Positions 26,440 to 35,880 of a DNA stretch of 64,000 nucleotides are shown here, piece by piece (position 1 is the stretch's first letter; every line of letters starts with the position of its first letter). The notes beneath the pieces are model-generated. The model made no database searches and had not been told where the DNA came from. It saw only the letters and a list, made by a program, of their open reading frames with translations. Position numbers and translations under genes: made by a program. The stretch lies in contig OZ029917.1 in assembly GCA_964023275.1 (NCBI GenBank), positions 26,788,505 to 26,852,504 on the forward strand, in the 5' to 3' direction. This DNA comes from Norana najaformis. Lineage: Eukaryota; Annelida; Clitellata; Crassiclitellata; Hormogastridae.

Positions 26440-26605
26440 TATACAGTTTTATATAGTGACCATATGGCTTCAACCCTGTTTTTTTTCAATGAATTTGTGG
26501 GTGAGATCCTTTGCCACCACTGCCCATTTGAATGGGCACCATGCCATTTAAGGTCCCCATGTATGGACCGTGTAATTGTTCTCCTGATGCTTCTTAAACC
26601 AAGAT
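26440..26605 (-). repeat. Dispersed repeat family D, copy 3 (minus)
   Basis: The reverse complement aligns with 3381-3545: GGGGACCTTAAATGGCATGG, CCCATTCAAATGGGCAG, GGATCTCACCCAC and a CTATATAAAACTGTATACAT tail followed by a second ACATTT unit. Confidence 0.7.
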
Positions 26606-27944
26606 GATCTAGCAAAAGAATCCATGCTGCTGGCAAGATTTGTAAAGCTATAAAATTATTTTTAAAAATTCAACAGCATGCATTTTCTTCACAAAGAAGA
26701 ATTTTGGTTAATTAGGTTTATCTGCTTTGATGTTGCTTTGATTTGGTGGCTGATAAGTTGCACCTGTGCTATGTAGCCCAAAAAAATTTACCAGAGGTTT
26801 GAACCTTTAGAACATAGTAATTGCAGTCAATCATAATCCTGATAGATGCAATTAGAAATTTGGTGCTGCATAAATGTTAAATTTTTTTATAATGACATTA
26901 TAAATTAACATAATATTGTACACCTTATTAATGTTTATGAAGCACCTTATTAATTGTAAAACTATTTATAACAACATTATAAATTAGCGTAATATAAATC
27001 ATTTATAAATCACCTTTTGGTGCTTCCTGACAGTGTGTGTATGCTATTATAATAAGATAAGACATGGGGAGAGAGTGGATTCATAGGATTTTTGTCATGA
27101 CTCTGGCAGAACAACAAGATTAGCAAAAATTTTCAGCGTTTTGGTTGTCCAGTTGTGTAAATAATTGTTTGTTGTGAAAATTCTGCTATTCAGATCTTAA
27201 CAGGTGCATTATCTTGGAACAGTCAGGAAGTCGACAACCTGTTATCATGCCGAGTTATGTTTGTATAGTTTTAAAAGCGCTGGTTTGACTTGCTGTTGAA
27301 ATAAATTTGCTGCATCATGTACTGGTTTGGTGCATAATCTTAAATTTACATGGGAGTTTGATTTCAACTATGTTTTCAGGTAGCTTTTTCTGATCCAAAA
27401 ACCCTAAGGCCTTTGTTTACTTAATGAGGTCGTCCCTGAAGGACGTCCACAAAGCGGGAGGGAGGGTTATGCCCAAAGCAGACAAGGGGAAGGAGGGTTA
27501 TTCTCAATGCAGACATCTGCATCAGAGTTTGGGACAAAGTTATTTCAGTGCAGCATGTTCCATAAGCATCAACTTTAGTCAGACAGCAGACAGTCTTTAC
27601 TCTGTTGGATCCATTAGAATCTCTTTTTTGGATGTGACAGTAGCAAAGTACCCTACCCTGTTGCACAGTTAGCCCTGCAAGATCTCAAGTGTAGCCAAAT
27701 CTAGGCCTTAGTACTCTGCTGGAATGTGAACATCCAAGAACGGGGATGCTTAATTCCAGCTTTGCCACCTCTTTAGAGCAAACTCCTCCCGGATCTATGA
27801 CAATTTCTTAATGACTTCTGCTACCAGGTTATTTACATAATTGCTGCTATTGCAATTTCTCTTCAAGCCTTTAACACAAAATTTACCAACCACTTCAGAG
27901 TCTTGTCCTGACTCTTTCTCTCTTGTCTTCACAGAACTTGAAAC
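26606..27944. other. Intergenic AT-rich sequence, no gene
   Basis: Open frames of about 80 codons occur on both strands around 27424-27670 but overlap and lack recognisable motifs. Nothing here is supported. Confidence 0.5.
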
Positions 27945-28065
27945 ACAGTAATGGCACCCGTTCAAACAAGCAGCAGTGGTGAGGGACCTCACCCAATCAA
28001 TTCGTTTAAAATGAACAGAGTCGAGACCATACAATCACTATAGGAAAATGTGTACATTTACTTAC
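27945..28065 (+). repeat. Dispersed repeat family D, copy 4 (5'-truncated)
   Basis: Starts in the CCCGTTCAAAC block and continues GGTGAGGGACCTCACCC, TCGAGACCATACAATCAC and an AAAATGTGTACATTTAC tail. The upstream GGGGACCTTAAATGG part is missing. Confidence 0.65.
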
Positions 28066-28139
28066 AGCTTACATGTGCCATTCAACACAGCCGTCTGGCT
28101 TGTTGACTTCAAATTTCAACTTGGTTCTGAAACTCAACC

Positions 28140-28210
28140 AACCTACCTTGTAGAATGTGTTTGAATAAGCTGGTTCCCACAACTTGGCTCTTTAGTAGCG
28201 TTGATATATT
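28140..28210 (+). mobile_element. Fragment of LINE family L 3' UTR
   Basis: TTTGAATAAGCTGGTTCCC followed by ACTTGGCTCTTTAGTAGCG aligns with the 3' UTR of the LINEs at 9380 and 60195. It is a short decayed piece. Confidence 0.45.
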
Positions 28211-28929
28211 GGTTACAAGTGGAAAGCCAAATGGAATTCAAAAGGTCATTTAATCTCTACAGGGGTCTGTACAGAGGCTAACGTATTGCCCTCACATAGA
28301 ACAATAGAACAGTGTTGGCGACACCGACAGCAACACAAGGTCCTTCAAAGCCAGGCAGAAAACTGGAAGAACGGAGTCTGATGAGAAAGTGAATTGTAGA
28401 ATGTAGCGGTTACTTCATTTTATAACTTAAATTTCTTTAGCTGTATTAATTGATTACTTATTTAAGTTTGATGTCTAGGGATCACTATATAATTACTTGA
28501 GCCTGCTGATGATACAGACATTGATACAGACATTGATCATATGCTGTTGTTCACCTTACTCAAGTATTGACTGTTATCATCAGTTTATAAATATATTTTG
28601 GCTTGTTAAATGTTTATTTAAAAGTTTTATTAAAGACAAAACAATGTATTATATCCAACAGTCCATTTACATTTATGCAATGACAGAATCTAACTAGCTT
28701 ACTTAGAAGGCCAGCAATTATTTATGCTAAAGGTAATATGTAATTTAACTTCCCCAGTATGAGCTTCTTCATGACAGATTCTCCAAAGTCCTTCAGCAGA
28801 AGTATGGTTCCATTTCCATCTTTCGTGTGGCAGTGCGATTTTTCCCAGAGTCCTTCAACGTAGAGAGGCAATATGGCGACTCCTCTATAACACGCAGGAT
28901 TACTACTTGGTAGACAAGCAGTCACTGTT

Positions 28930-29260
28930 CTTTCGATAATTTGTTGATCGAAAGTTCCTTCATTCGACGACCTAACTCGATGATGAGTTAGTCCAAAGCT
29001 TCACGAACAAAGACACGTTCGAATACGACGCTCTTAAGTTCCTTCGATTAGCTAACGCTACGAATCGACATCGTCCGATTTAGCTTCAAGTTCAGCACAC
29101 TTCGAACGGTAAGTCTTTTAAGACTGCTCCTTGCAGCGAAGACTTAGATTCTACAAGTCTTAAGCGGCGACTTAGTATCATCAAATCGACCGAATAAACT
29201 GCACAACTCGAGAATTACGAGGCCTCCACAACGACCATCGCGTCTGCTACCTTCCAATAC
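28930..29260. other. CpG- and TTCGA-rich stretch of unusual composition
   Basis: CpG dinucleotides and TTCGA/TCGA words are dense here (ATTCGACGACC, CACGTTCGAATACGACG, ACTTCGAACGGTAAGTC), unlike the AT-rich flanks where CpG is scarce. No recognisable reading frame is seen. It could be an unmethylated regulatory segment or a young repeat. Confidence 0.35.
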
Positions 29261-29502
29261 ATCCCCAGCAGATGATGTCAGAATGTTCAAATTCTTTACT
29301 TTCATGATCGGCCTTGCAGTTTCAACGGTTAGACCGATCGTTTGGTGAGTTGTGGCTGCCGTTCAAATTCGCCTTGTTATGGTTAAACTGTCCATATTGA
29401 ACAACGGATCTCCATGGCGTGTTTAGTCAATACATAGCAAACCCCCAGTAAAACCTACATAATATTCATAAATTAGCTTAACTGGCCTTCTCCATTTAAC
29501 TA

Positions 29503-29750
29503 GGGAAAGAGGCCCAAAATGACATACCTAAGGGTTTTTTCCAAGTTTAGCATAATATTAATGGCACATGTAGGATTTAGTAATACGGTTCAGTAGATAC
29601 CTAATGCACTCGCATAATGAAGTGGTCCGAATGCTAATAAAGATACAACAAATAGGGTAAACCTGCAGTTTTCTATAAATTCTAGGTCTATGTAATTTTG
29701 GACCACCCAGCGGGCAAAATGACATGGGGGTGTACAAAATGACATACACA
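29503..29750 (+). repeat. Left terminal inverted repeat and subterminal motif copies
   Basis: AAAATGACAT occurs at the terminus, within the motif copy at 29711-29725 (preceded by CGGGC) and within the copy at 29731-29748 (preceded by GTAC). This looks like a set of transposase-binding sites. Confidence 0.6.
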
Positions 29751-29989
29751 TTTATGATCCAATTTATGCCTATAAGGCTTATATTGAAATGTTAGGCCTA
29801 CCAGTTAGTTTTTATAGTAAAATCAAAATTATTACGTATTTTACGTCCGAGGTATAGGTTTTGAGAGGTTCTGTGACTAAACAGCTGCTGCAATCACAAC
29901 ACAAATTAGGAAGAACATTGTCAAGAATTTTACATTTTACCATGACATGACAATTTTATAATGACAACTCGGGGACAAGCAGAACTGTG

Positions 29990-31060
29990 GCATTTATTGG
30001 CAACAATTTAGAAACACATTGTTTGACTTCAACAAGCTATTAGTCTGTGAGGTGAACTTTGAAGGTTTCATATGGAGGAAAACCCACCAGTACAACTCCA
30101 TTATCACGTGCGTACATAAGTGCATCATAGTGCTTATGGCTTGAGTGTCCGTCAAGCAACAGCAGCACTTTGTTGACAGAAGTTGGGGCAACATATTTAA
30201 CAAAATGCTCCAGTCAAAGTTTGAACAGTTTCCTAGTCATTCATCCATTTTCTTGACACAAGTTTAAGGTCCCTGATGGGTCATAGTCACCGAGCTCTGG
30301 TCTCCATCGCTTTCGTGGAAATATAACACAAGGTGGACTGAAAGATTCTATTGCTCTCAAACAGCATACGCTGATACAAAGTACACCTCTCACCGCACTG
30401 GCCACTGCTCAAACTTGTTTCTTCCCTCTCGATGCTAGTATTTTCTGAGTCTTTTGCGCCGTATTCAATCCAGACTCATTCGTATTGTAGACTCTCTGTG
30501 GATTTATACTGTGCTTTCTCATGGTTTCATCCAGGGCTGAAAACATTTGGACACTAGTGGCTTGCTAAAAGCTCTTGCCAGATCAAGTGAAGTTGCTTCA
30601 GGTTTTCTCATACTTACTTCTGGATGTCTTGTCTTGGACCCCTTCGAAATGTTTTTCCCAGCCATTTTAGTCCCATGATGGAAGTTATGCTGAATACCAT
30701 TTGCCTCTACATTGTTTTATGCAAGCTTTCTGACTTCTGTACAGTAAGTCCAAACAGGCGGGACTCGAGTTCTAGAATATGATTTACAAGGTCATTTTCC
30801 ATGTCTCTATCAAGCGACGGACAAAACCAACCAAGACCTTTTTCTGTGTCATTGACGTATTTGTCTATTCTTCGCTCTATGTCTTAATGTGGCCTGTGGC
30901 ACGATGAACTCTTTTTGAAGCTCGTAGCCAGCCCATTTAATTATTTTCAACTGCTGTAATCGCTCGCCTCATACCTTCTGGATGCCAACTCTGGCGATCT
31001 GTTGTTTTCTCTTGTACTTGTTCACCATCATGTCACAGATAACTAATTGATATGGAGCAA
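29990..31060 (-). pseudogene. pogo/Tigger-like transposase pseudogene
   Basis: Minus-strand conceptual reading starts near 31035 with VNKYKRKQQIARVGIQKV and KWAGYELQKEF-VPQATL, the psq/CENP-B-type helix-turn-helix of pogo transposases. It continues through KGLGWFCPSLDRDME and later VYNTNESGLNT (where active members have an Asp before Glu), SRGKKQV and LLLDGHSSHKHYDAL with GVVLVGFPPYE, the second part of the DDE core. Several stops and at least three frame changes break it. The first catalytic Asp appears replaced by Asn. The element could not mobilise itself. Confidence 0.8.
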
Positions 31061-31159
31061 AGATTTGTAGAATATAAGGATCAACATTATGCAGGGTTTC
31101 AAGGATAGTGCCGACAAACAACTTGGCATATGACAATAATTACTGCAGTGGATGAAATG

Positions 31160-31250
31160 ACGCATCCTATGTCATTTTACCCGGTATGTCGGGCAAAATG
31201 ACATGTATGTCACATTGCCCGGTGATTTGTGTGTCATTTTACCCTCTCTA
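31160..31250. repeat. Internal cluster of transposon end motifs
   Basis: Four copies of the terminal motif lie within 80 bp: GTCATTTTACCCGG (31171, inverted), GTCGGGCAAAATGACA (direct, about 31188), GTCACATTGCCCGG (inverted) and GTCATTTTACCCTC (31232, inverted). It sits just upstream of the transposase reading start, so it could be its promoter/operator or the end of a shorter element. Confidence 0.6.
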
Positions 31251-31714
31251 TGGGTGTTGAGTTGAGATCTAATGCTGTAGCCGCTGTGAAATGCTCCATG
31301 CTAAAAGCTGTAGGCGACGTGCTCGACATATGTTTACACTTTACAAATCACTACATTACTCAAAACACTGGATCACACGAAAAAATTTTTCGCCTGCTAC
31401 TAGGCATATGTTATGTGTACTACACTAAATCGAATCTGCTGATTCCAAATCTGAAGTCAGATTTTGTGTACCACGTCAGGATCTTAAGATATGCAGCATA
31501 CATGCTAATAATTATGCAAACTCTTTACAGAACTAGTATTTCCTTATAACTGTGTAATTATGCAAACTCAGAGTATTCACAACAAGAAACAAAATGTCAT
31601 TCTTTTATAACTTGAAATTAAAATATGTTTTAAAATGTAATATAAATATATGTATGTTACTCAGATGAAAGCATACATTTCGAAATTTTGTCTCTAGCTT
31701 AACTCTATACGAGT

Positions 31715-33347
31715 TCAAAAGTGCTTTAGACACTTGCTCTTGCGCTTGTGAGTGGCCGCTGTTGCCCGCTGCAGAAACCAGCAGTAATCGCCCATCATGT
31801 TGGAATTGCAGTGGCCCTGATATCTTGCTTCAAAGGTGGAGATGTCTTGATGGAATCTCTCTCCATGCTCATCGCCTACATCACCCAAGTTTGGTGGGAA
31901 AAAATCCAGATGGGAATGTAAGAAATGTATTTTTAGTGACATCCGGCAGCCGAGTTGCTTATATGCTGTTAGCATGTTGCTAACGAGTTCAGCATAGTTC
32001 TCAGCTCGGTGATTCCCAAGGAAGTTTTGCACCACCAACGTACATGCATCCCAAGCGGCAAATTCCAGTAGGTTGAGCTTGATTCTAAATACAGTATCAC
32101 GCATTAGTTCGCGGATTTCTGGCCCAATAAAAATGCCAGCCTTCAGCTTAGCATCAGTTTTGACGGCTCCAAATTTATCTCTCAGATACTGGAAGCCTTG
32201 TCCAGTACGATCCATTGCCAGTACGAAATTCCTCATGAGGCCCAGTTTAATGTGAAGTGGTGGTAAGTACACTTTCAATGGATCAACCAAGGGTTCGTGT
32301 TGCACGTTGTGCCGACCAACAATGTGCTCAGATCTAGGAGGCCACAGTTTCACTTTGTAATGGTTGCTGTCATCACGATTGTTCCACAAGCACAAAAAGC
32401 ACATATGTTTTGTGTACCCCAGCTGTAGGCCTAGAATAAGTTCTACCACTTTGAGGTCCGCACAGATGTTCCATTTGTGGTCTGAGTAGTTGATCACTTT
32501 CAAAATGAGTTTCATTGAATCATATGTCTCTTTGAGGCCTACAGCGTGGGCTATAGGAACAGACGGCTTTTCGTTACCATTGTGCACCAACACAGCTTTC
32601 AAGCTCGCTTGGCTGGAATCTATGAACAGTCTCCACTGATCAGGAACATATTCGCAACCTAAATTCAGCATGAGACCGTTCACGTCAGTACAGAAACAGA
32701 TATCATTTTCCAGTTTGTAATATGTAGCTAACTGTTTGTGACGATAACGGAAGTGTGATGTTGTGGTACCTTTTTGAAGCAAGTTCCACTCCCCTAGTCT
32801 GGAGGCTAACAGTTCAGATTTCTCCTTTGACAAAGCTAGGTCCCTCACCAGATCATCTAACTCACCTTGCTTATCAAATGCGGCCTACCCTCTTCCAAAT
32901 CTTGATCACTGGATTCATAAACAGTAACGTCATCTTCTGTATTACCATCAGAACTGTCCGTTTCATCAGCACCCGCAGCAGGCGGAAATGGTACTGGATT
33001 CTCTTCATCATGCGGCACTGGCTTTAGAGCGGACTCGCAATCAGGATAAACGATTTTAGACTTATTTTTCTTTGAAAATCCAGCAACTTTAGTAATGCAG
33101 AAATAACAGTCTGCATGATGATTTCTTGGCTCGCGCCACACCACAGGCACAGCAAACGGCATTGAATTCCTTTTGCCATTCAGCCACTGTGTAAGCCCAG
33201 AGTAGCACACGGTGCAGCAGACATGAGGTGCCCAACTTTTATCCTGGTCTCCGATTTGACATCCAAAATAATACTTGTAAGCAATCATCACTCTCTTAGT
33301 TAACTTCTTGCGCTGGTCACAAAGAGTATATTTACCACAAACATAGC
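31715..33347 (-). pseudogene. Conserved uncharacterised invertebrate protein family, near-intact copy with one frameshift
   Basis: A family I recognise as recurring in many invertebrate genomes but without a known function. The N-terminal segment (33347-32870) has paired cysteines in YVCG, CCTVC and DCYFC around DQDKSWAPH and VVWREPRNHHADC, suggesting zinc binding. An acidic linker follows. The C-terminal segment (32848-31715, 377 codons) has LFIDSS, CADLKVVELILGLQLGYTK, CFLCLWNNRDD, LPPLHIKLGLM, FLGNHRAENY, SLKIHFLHSHLDFF and DEHGERFHQD. Between 32848 and 32880 one base seems missing: PHLIS continues as GELDDLVRDL in the next frame, where a stop otherwise intervenes. An AG acceptor at 33348-33349 suggests an upstream exon. 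There are no other disruptions, unlike the adjacent transposase, so this copy is younger or under selection. Whether it is transposon cargo, a transposase or a host gene is open. Confidence 0.7.
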
Positions 33348-33995
33348 CTATTCATTTCAAAATCAAATCTCACACACTAGCTACAGCTAAATAAGAAAAC
33401 TTCACCTTCGTTCTACGCAATCTCGCCTTATATACTGGTATTGATGCTGACGTCAGCTCGCTGACATGCCCAATCATGTCTAGCGGCTGCTGCAGGCTTG
33501 CTGTTAGGAATATTTCAGGCGACATTTGCAGGCATGCACGTATCACTGGCAGCAATCGTGGAGACACATACAACAGAATGTACAGACATAACCGAAAACG
33601 AGTCCTTACGTCATTACTTGAATGCATGCATAACTTAAAATCTAGACGTGCTGGGCAGATTCTGACTTCATATTTGGAATCAGCACATTTGAATCAATAT
33701 AAGGCACATGCAATACTTTCAGTAGCAAAATCGTTGTGATTCAGTGAAATCTGCAGGTACCTTTGAAGCAGCCTCGACTGTCGTAAAAAATGAAATTGTA
33801 TCGAAATGTCACAAATAGGAGAAACTTCAACCAAATACTTTGTGCATTCCACCAAATTTCTTCACTAGAAATAGCAACAACGCTTGCCGTGCTGGAGGAA
33901 AGTATGACAGTAACTTGACTCTATATACTGCGGTCCAGTCCACAAGCCATCTGTATCATTTTGCCCGAGTGTCATTTTGGGCTCCTTTCCCCTAC

Positions 33996-34190
33996 TGTTT
34001 GTCACGGGCGTGTCAGACTCCCCTCGACTCATCGCTACTGCAGCAGACAACCCAGATGATGACGATCGGAAGCCCACGCAAGGACGACGACGCCTAGTGC
34101 TAATGACGGCAAAGAGACGCTATTCGTCACACATCCGACGAACCTGCCGGAACGATTGAATAACGGGCCTTCATCAACGAAGCTTTATTT
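33996..34190 (+). mobile_element. Possible 5' LTR (partial) of a Gypsy-like retrotransposon
   Basis: About 195 bp starting TGTTTGTCACGGGCGTG lie directly between the DNA transposon's end and a primer-binding site. The GC and CpG content is higher than in the flanks. I cannot see a second LTR copy, so the boundaries are inferred only from the primer site. Confidence 0.4.
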
Positions 34191-34191
34191 T

Positions 34192-34210
34192 TGGTGTCAG
34201 AAGCGGGATT
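34192..34210 (+). promoter_or_regulatory. LTR retrotransposon primer-binding site (tRNA-Leu type)
   Basis: TGGTGTCAGAAGCGGGATT begins with TGG and is complementary to the 3' end of a leucine tRNA (ending TGACACCA). This is a usual minus-strand primer site for Gypsy-like elements. Confidence 0.65.
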
Positions 34211-34344
34211 GATAGTGAAACTGAAACTTTGAAATTTCAGTTATTTCAGATTCGAGCAAGGCGGCGAAGCTACCCAGCAGCCAGCCTTACTACAGACGAG
34301 CCTATAAGGGAACCGATCAACACGGAGAGAAGATCAACCGACGC

Positions 34345-34790
34345 TCCTCGGAGGAACGAGCAACTGACGATCCGGCAACGGAACGAGACGAGCTTCGGAG
34401 GATCGAGCAGCTGACGATCCGGCAACGGAACGAGACGAGCCTCGGAGGAACGAGCAACTGACGATCCGGCAACGGAATGAGACGAGCCTCGGAGGAACGA
34501 GCAACTGACGATCCGGCAACGAATGAGACGAGCCTCGGAGGAACGAGCAACTGACGATCCGGCAACGGAATGAGACGAGCCTCGGAGGAACGAGCAACTG
34601 ACGATCCGGCAACGGAACGAGACGAGCCTCGGAGGAACGAGCAACTGACGATCCGGCAACGGAATGAGACGAGCCTCGGAGGAACGAGCAACTGACGATC
34701 CGGCAACGGAACGAGACGAGCCTCGGAGGAACGAGCAACTGACGATCCGGAAACGGAACGAGACGATCCACGGAGGAACGAACCGACGAG
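34345..34790. repeat. 47-bp minisatellite, nine units
   Basis: GACGATCCGG starts at 34366, 34413, 34460, 34507, 34553, 34600, 34647, 34694 and 34741, giving a 47-bp period with a single 46-bp step. The unit contains GAACGAGACGAGCCTCGGAG and GAACGAGCAACTGACGATCC. The unit has no stop codon in any minus-strand frame, so all three minus frames stay open for 160-210 codons. These Ser/Arg-rich frames are a consequence of the repeat, not genes. It lies in the leader between primer site and gag. Confidence 0.95.
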
Positions 34791-34934
34791 ACGAACGACA
34801 GGCGCCAACACAGCACCGAACAGAAGAACCGGCAGACAGCAGACGAACGGGTAAGACTCTTCGTTGTTGACAGGGTTCAATCGAATGGTCAGGAGTGGCA
34901 ATCACGGGCCGAGATTTGGCTGCGATACGTGCTA

Positions 34935-35040
34935 GTGTTGAGTCTGATAGAACCTTTTTGATTTGGTCTCTGATAGAACCTTTTTGATTGGGTGTCGATT
35001 CTGACAGAATCCCTTTTTTGATTTGTGTCTGATAGAAACT
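34935..35040. repeat. Short tandem repeats of a TCTGATAGAACCTTTTTGAT unit
   Basis: Four imperfect copies, spaced roughly 30 bp apart, of a CTGATAGAA(C)CTTTTTGATT unit lie in the retrotransposon leader just before gag. Confidence 0.75.
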
Positions 35041-35222
35041 TTTGGATCTTTTGTCTTCTAGTCAGTTGCTTCTGATTGAACTTTTGATCTTTCTGGACAA
35101 TTGTTCCTTGATACTTGTCGTTCTAGAGAGTTGATTGAATTGCATTCTTTTGCACTGCTCTTATTTAACTCGCATCCTCTCTGAACGTCTATTCTTGTCT
35201 ACGTCTATTCTTTTCTTGGGCC

Positions 35223-35880
35223 ATGGATTCTTTAACGCCTGAAAAACAGGCCGAAAATAAAAAGATGTCGAGCGAGCGCCTTAAAGTATATTTGCTTAGG
35301 GCAGATTTGGAGGAGGAGGCGGTCCATGCCATGGATCGAACCCAATTCATAGAGGAAGGGGCCAAGCAAGTGGCCGGTGGGCAAGATAAGAGGCTCGAGG
35401 GTGTTCGTGTGACACCACCTAGATATATAACTGTAGATCCAGAATTTGAGCTCCAGCGACAAAGGTTCGAACGAGGAAGTACGAGGAGGAGAGGAAAGCG
35501 ACAGAAGAGGAGAGGAAAACGAGAGAAGAAGGCGAGAGGAAGAAGAATGGAAAGCGAGAGAAGAGAAGGAGCGCCAACGAAGGCGAGAGGAAGAAGAATG
35601 GAGGTTAAGGGAAAGGGAACTACAGTTGAGAGAAGAGGAACGAGCGGAACGAAGATTGAGGGAAGAGAGAGAACGTCAGCAGAGAGACGAAGATCGGAAT
35701 TTTAAATATTCTCATAGATATGGGCGACGCATCTTCCCGCTATCACCTGTATCTCGCTCCATCTCCGTGGACTTCCGGGGTAAATTTCCATACCAGGTCA
35801 CTGTTGGCCATTATCGACCAACACTGCTTCAGGGGATAGGATACCCCTATGGAACACTCAAGAGAGTGTCCCCTCTCTAA
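35223..35880 (+). pseudogene. gag-like gene of LTR element, frameshifted
   Basis: ATG at 35223 follows the leader. Residues 1-80 read as a gag-type N-terminus (SERLKVYLLRADLEEE, AMDRTQFIEEGAKQ, DPEFELQRQRF). Then a Glu/Arg/Lys-rich coiled coil is spread over three frames: KYEEERKATEEERK in one frame near 35475, and EEEWRLRERELQLREEERAE in another, from about 35605. That implies at least two frameshifts. After DEDRNFK (about 35705) the sequence stops resembling coding DNA. No protease, RT or integrase follows. It is a dead, internally deleted LTR element. Confidence 0.6.

Larger units (their letters stand above)
29501..33994 (-). mobile_element. TA-flanked pogo/Tigger-like DNA transposon, about 4.5 kb, two genes
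   Basis: The left end reads TA|GGGAAAGAGGCCCAAAATG (29501 on). The right end, reverse complemented, reads TA|GGGGAAAGGAGCCCAAAAT (from 33994). They match over about 22 bp with two or three differences, and both sit on a TA as expected for the Tc1/mariner-pogo class. Subterminal copies of (G/C)GGCAAAATGACA occur at 29711 and 29731, and inverted near 33955. Inside lie, both on the minus strand, a degenerate pogo transposase (31060-29990) and a second conserved gene (33347-31715). A cluster of the same motif at 31168-31246 separates them, so a shorter element ending near 31248 is an alternative reading. Confidence 0.6.

Noticed and set aside
28722..28925. 67-codon minus frame with GVAILPLYVEGLWE
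   Set aside because: Reads plausibly but has no family I recognise and no splice or start context. Not supported.
29990..30203. 69-codon Cys-rich minus frame as a small gene
   Set aside because: It is an out-of-frame reading of the transposase LLLDGHSSHK region.
31160..31250. Considered as a CRISPR-like or riboswitch-like repeat cluster
   Set aside because: The words are the transposon's own end motif in a eukaryotic context.
34270..34905. Three overlapping minus-strand frames of 160-211 codons, Ser/Arg-rich
   Set aside because: They are produced by the 47-bp minisatellite, whose unit lacks stops in every minus phase. All show the same repeated text.
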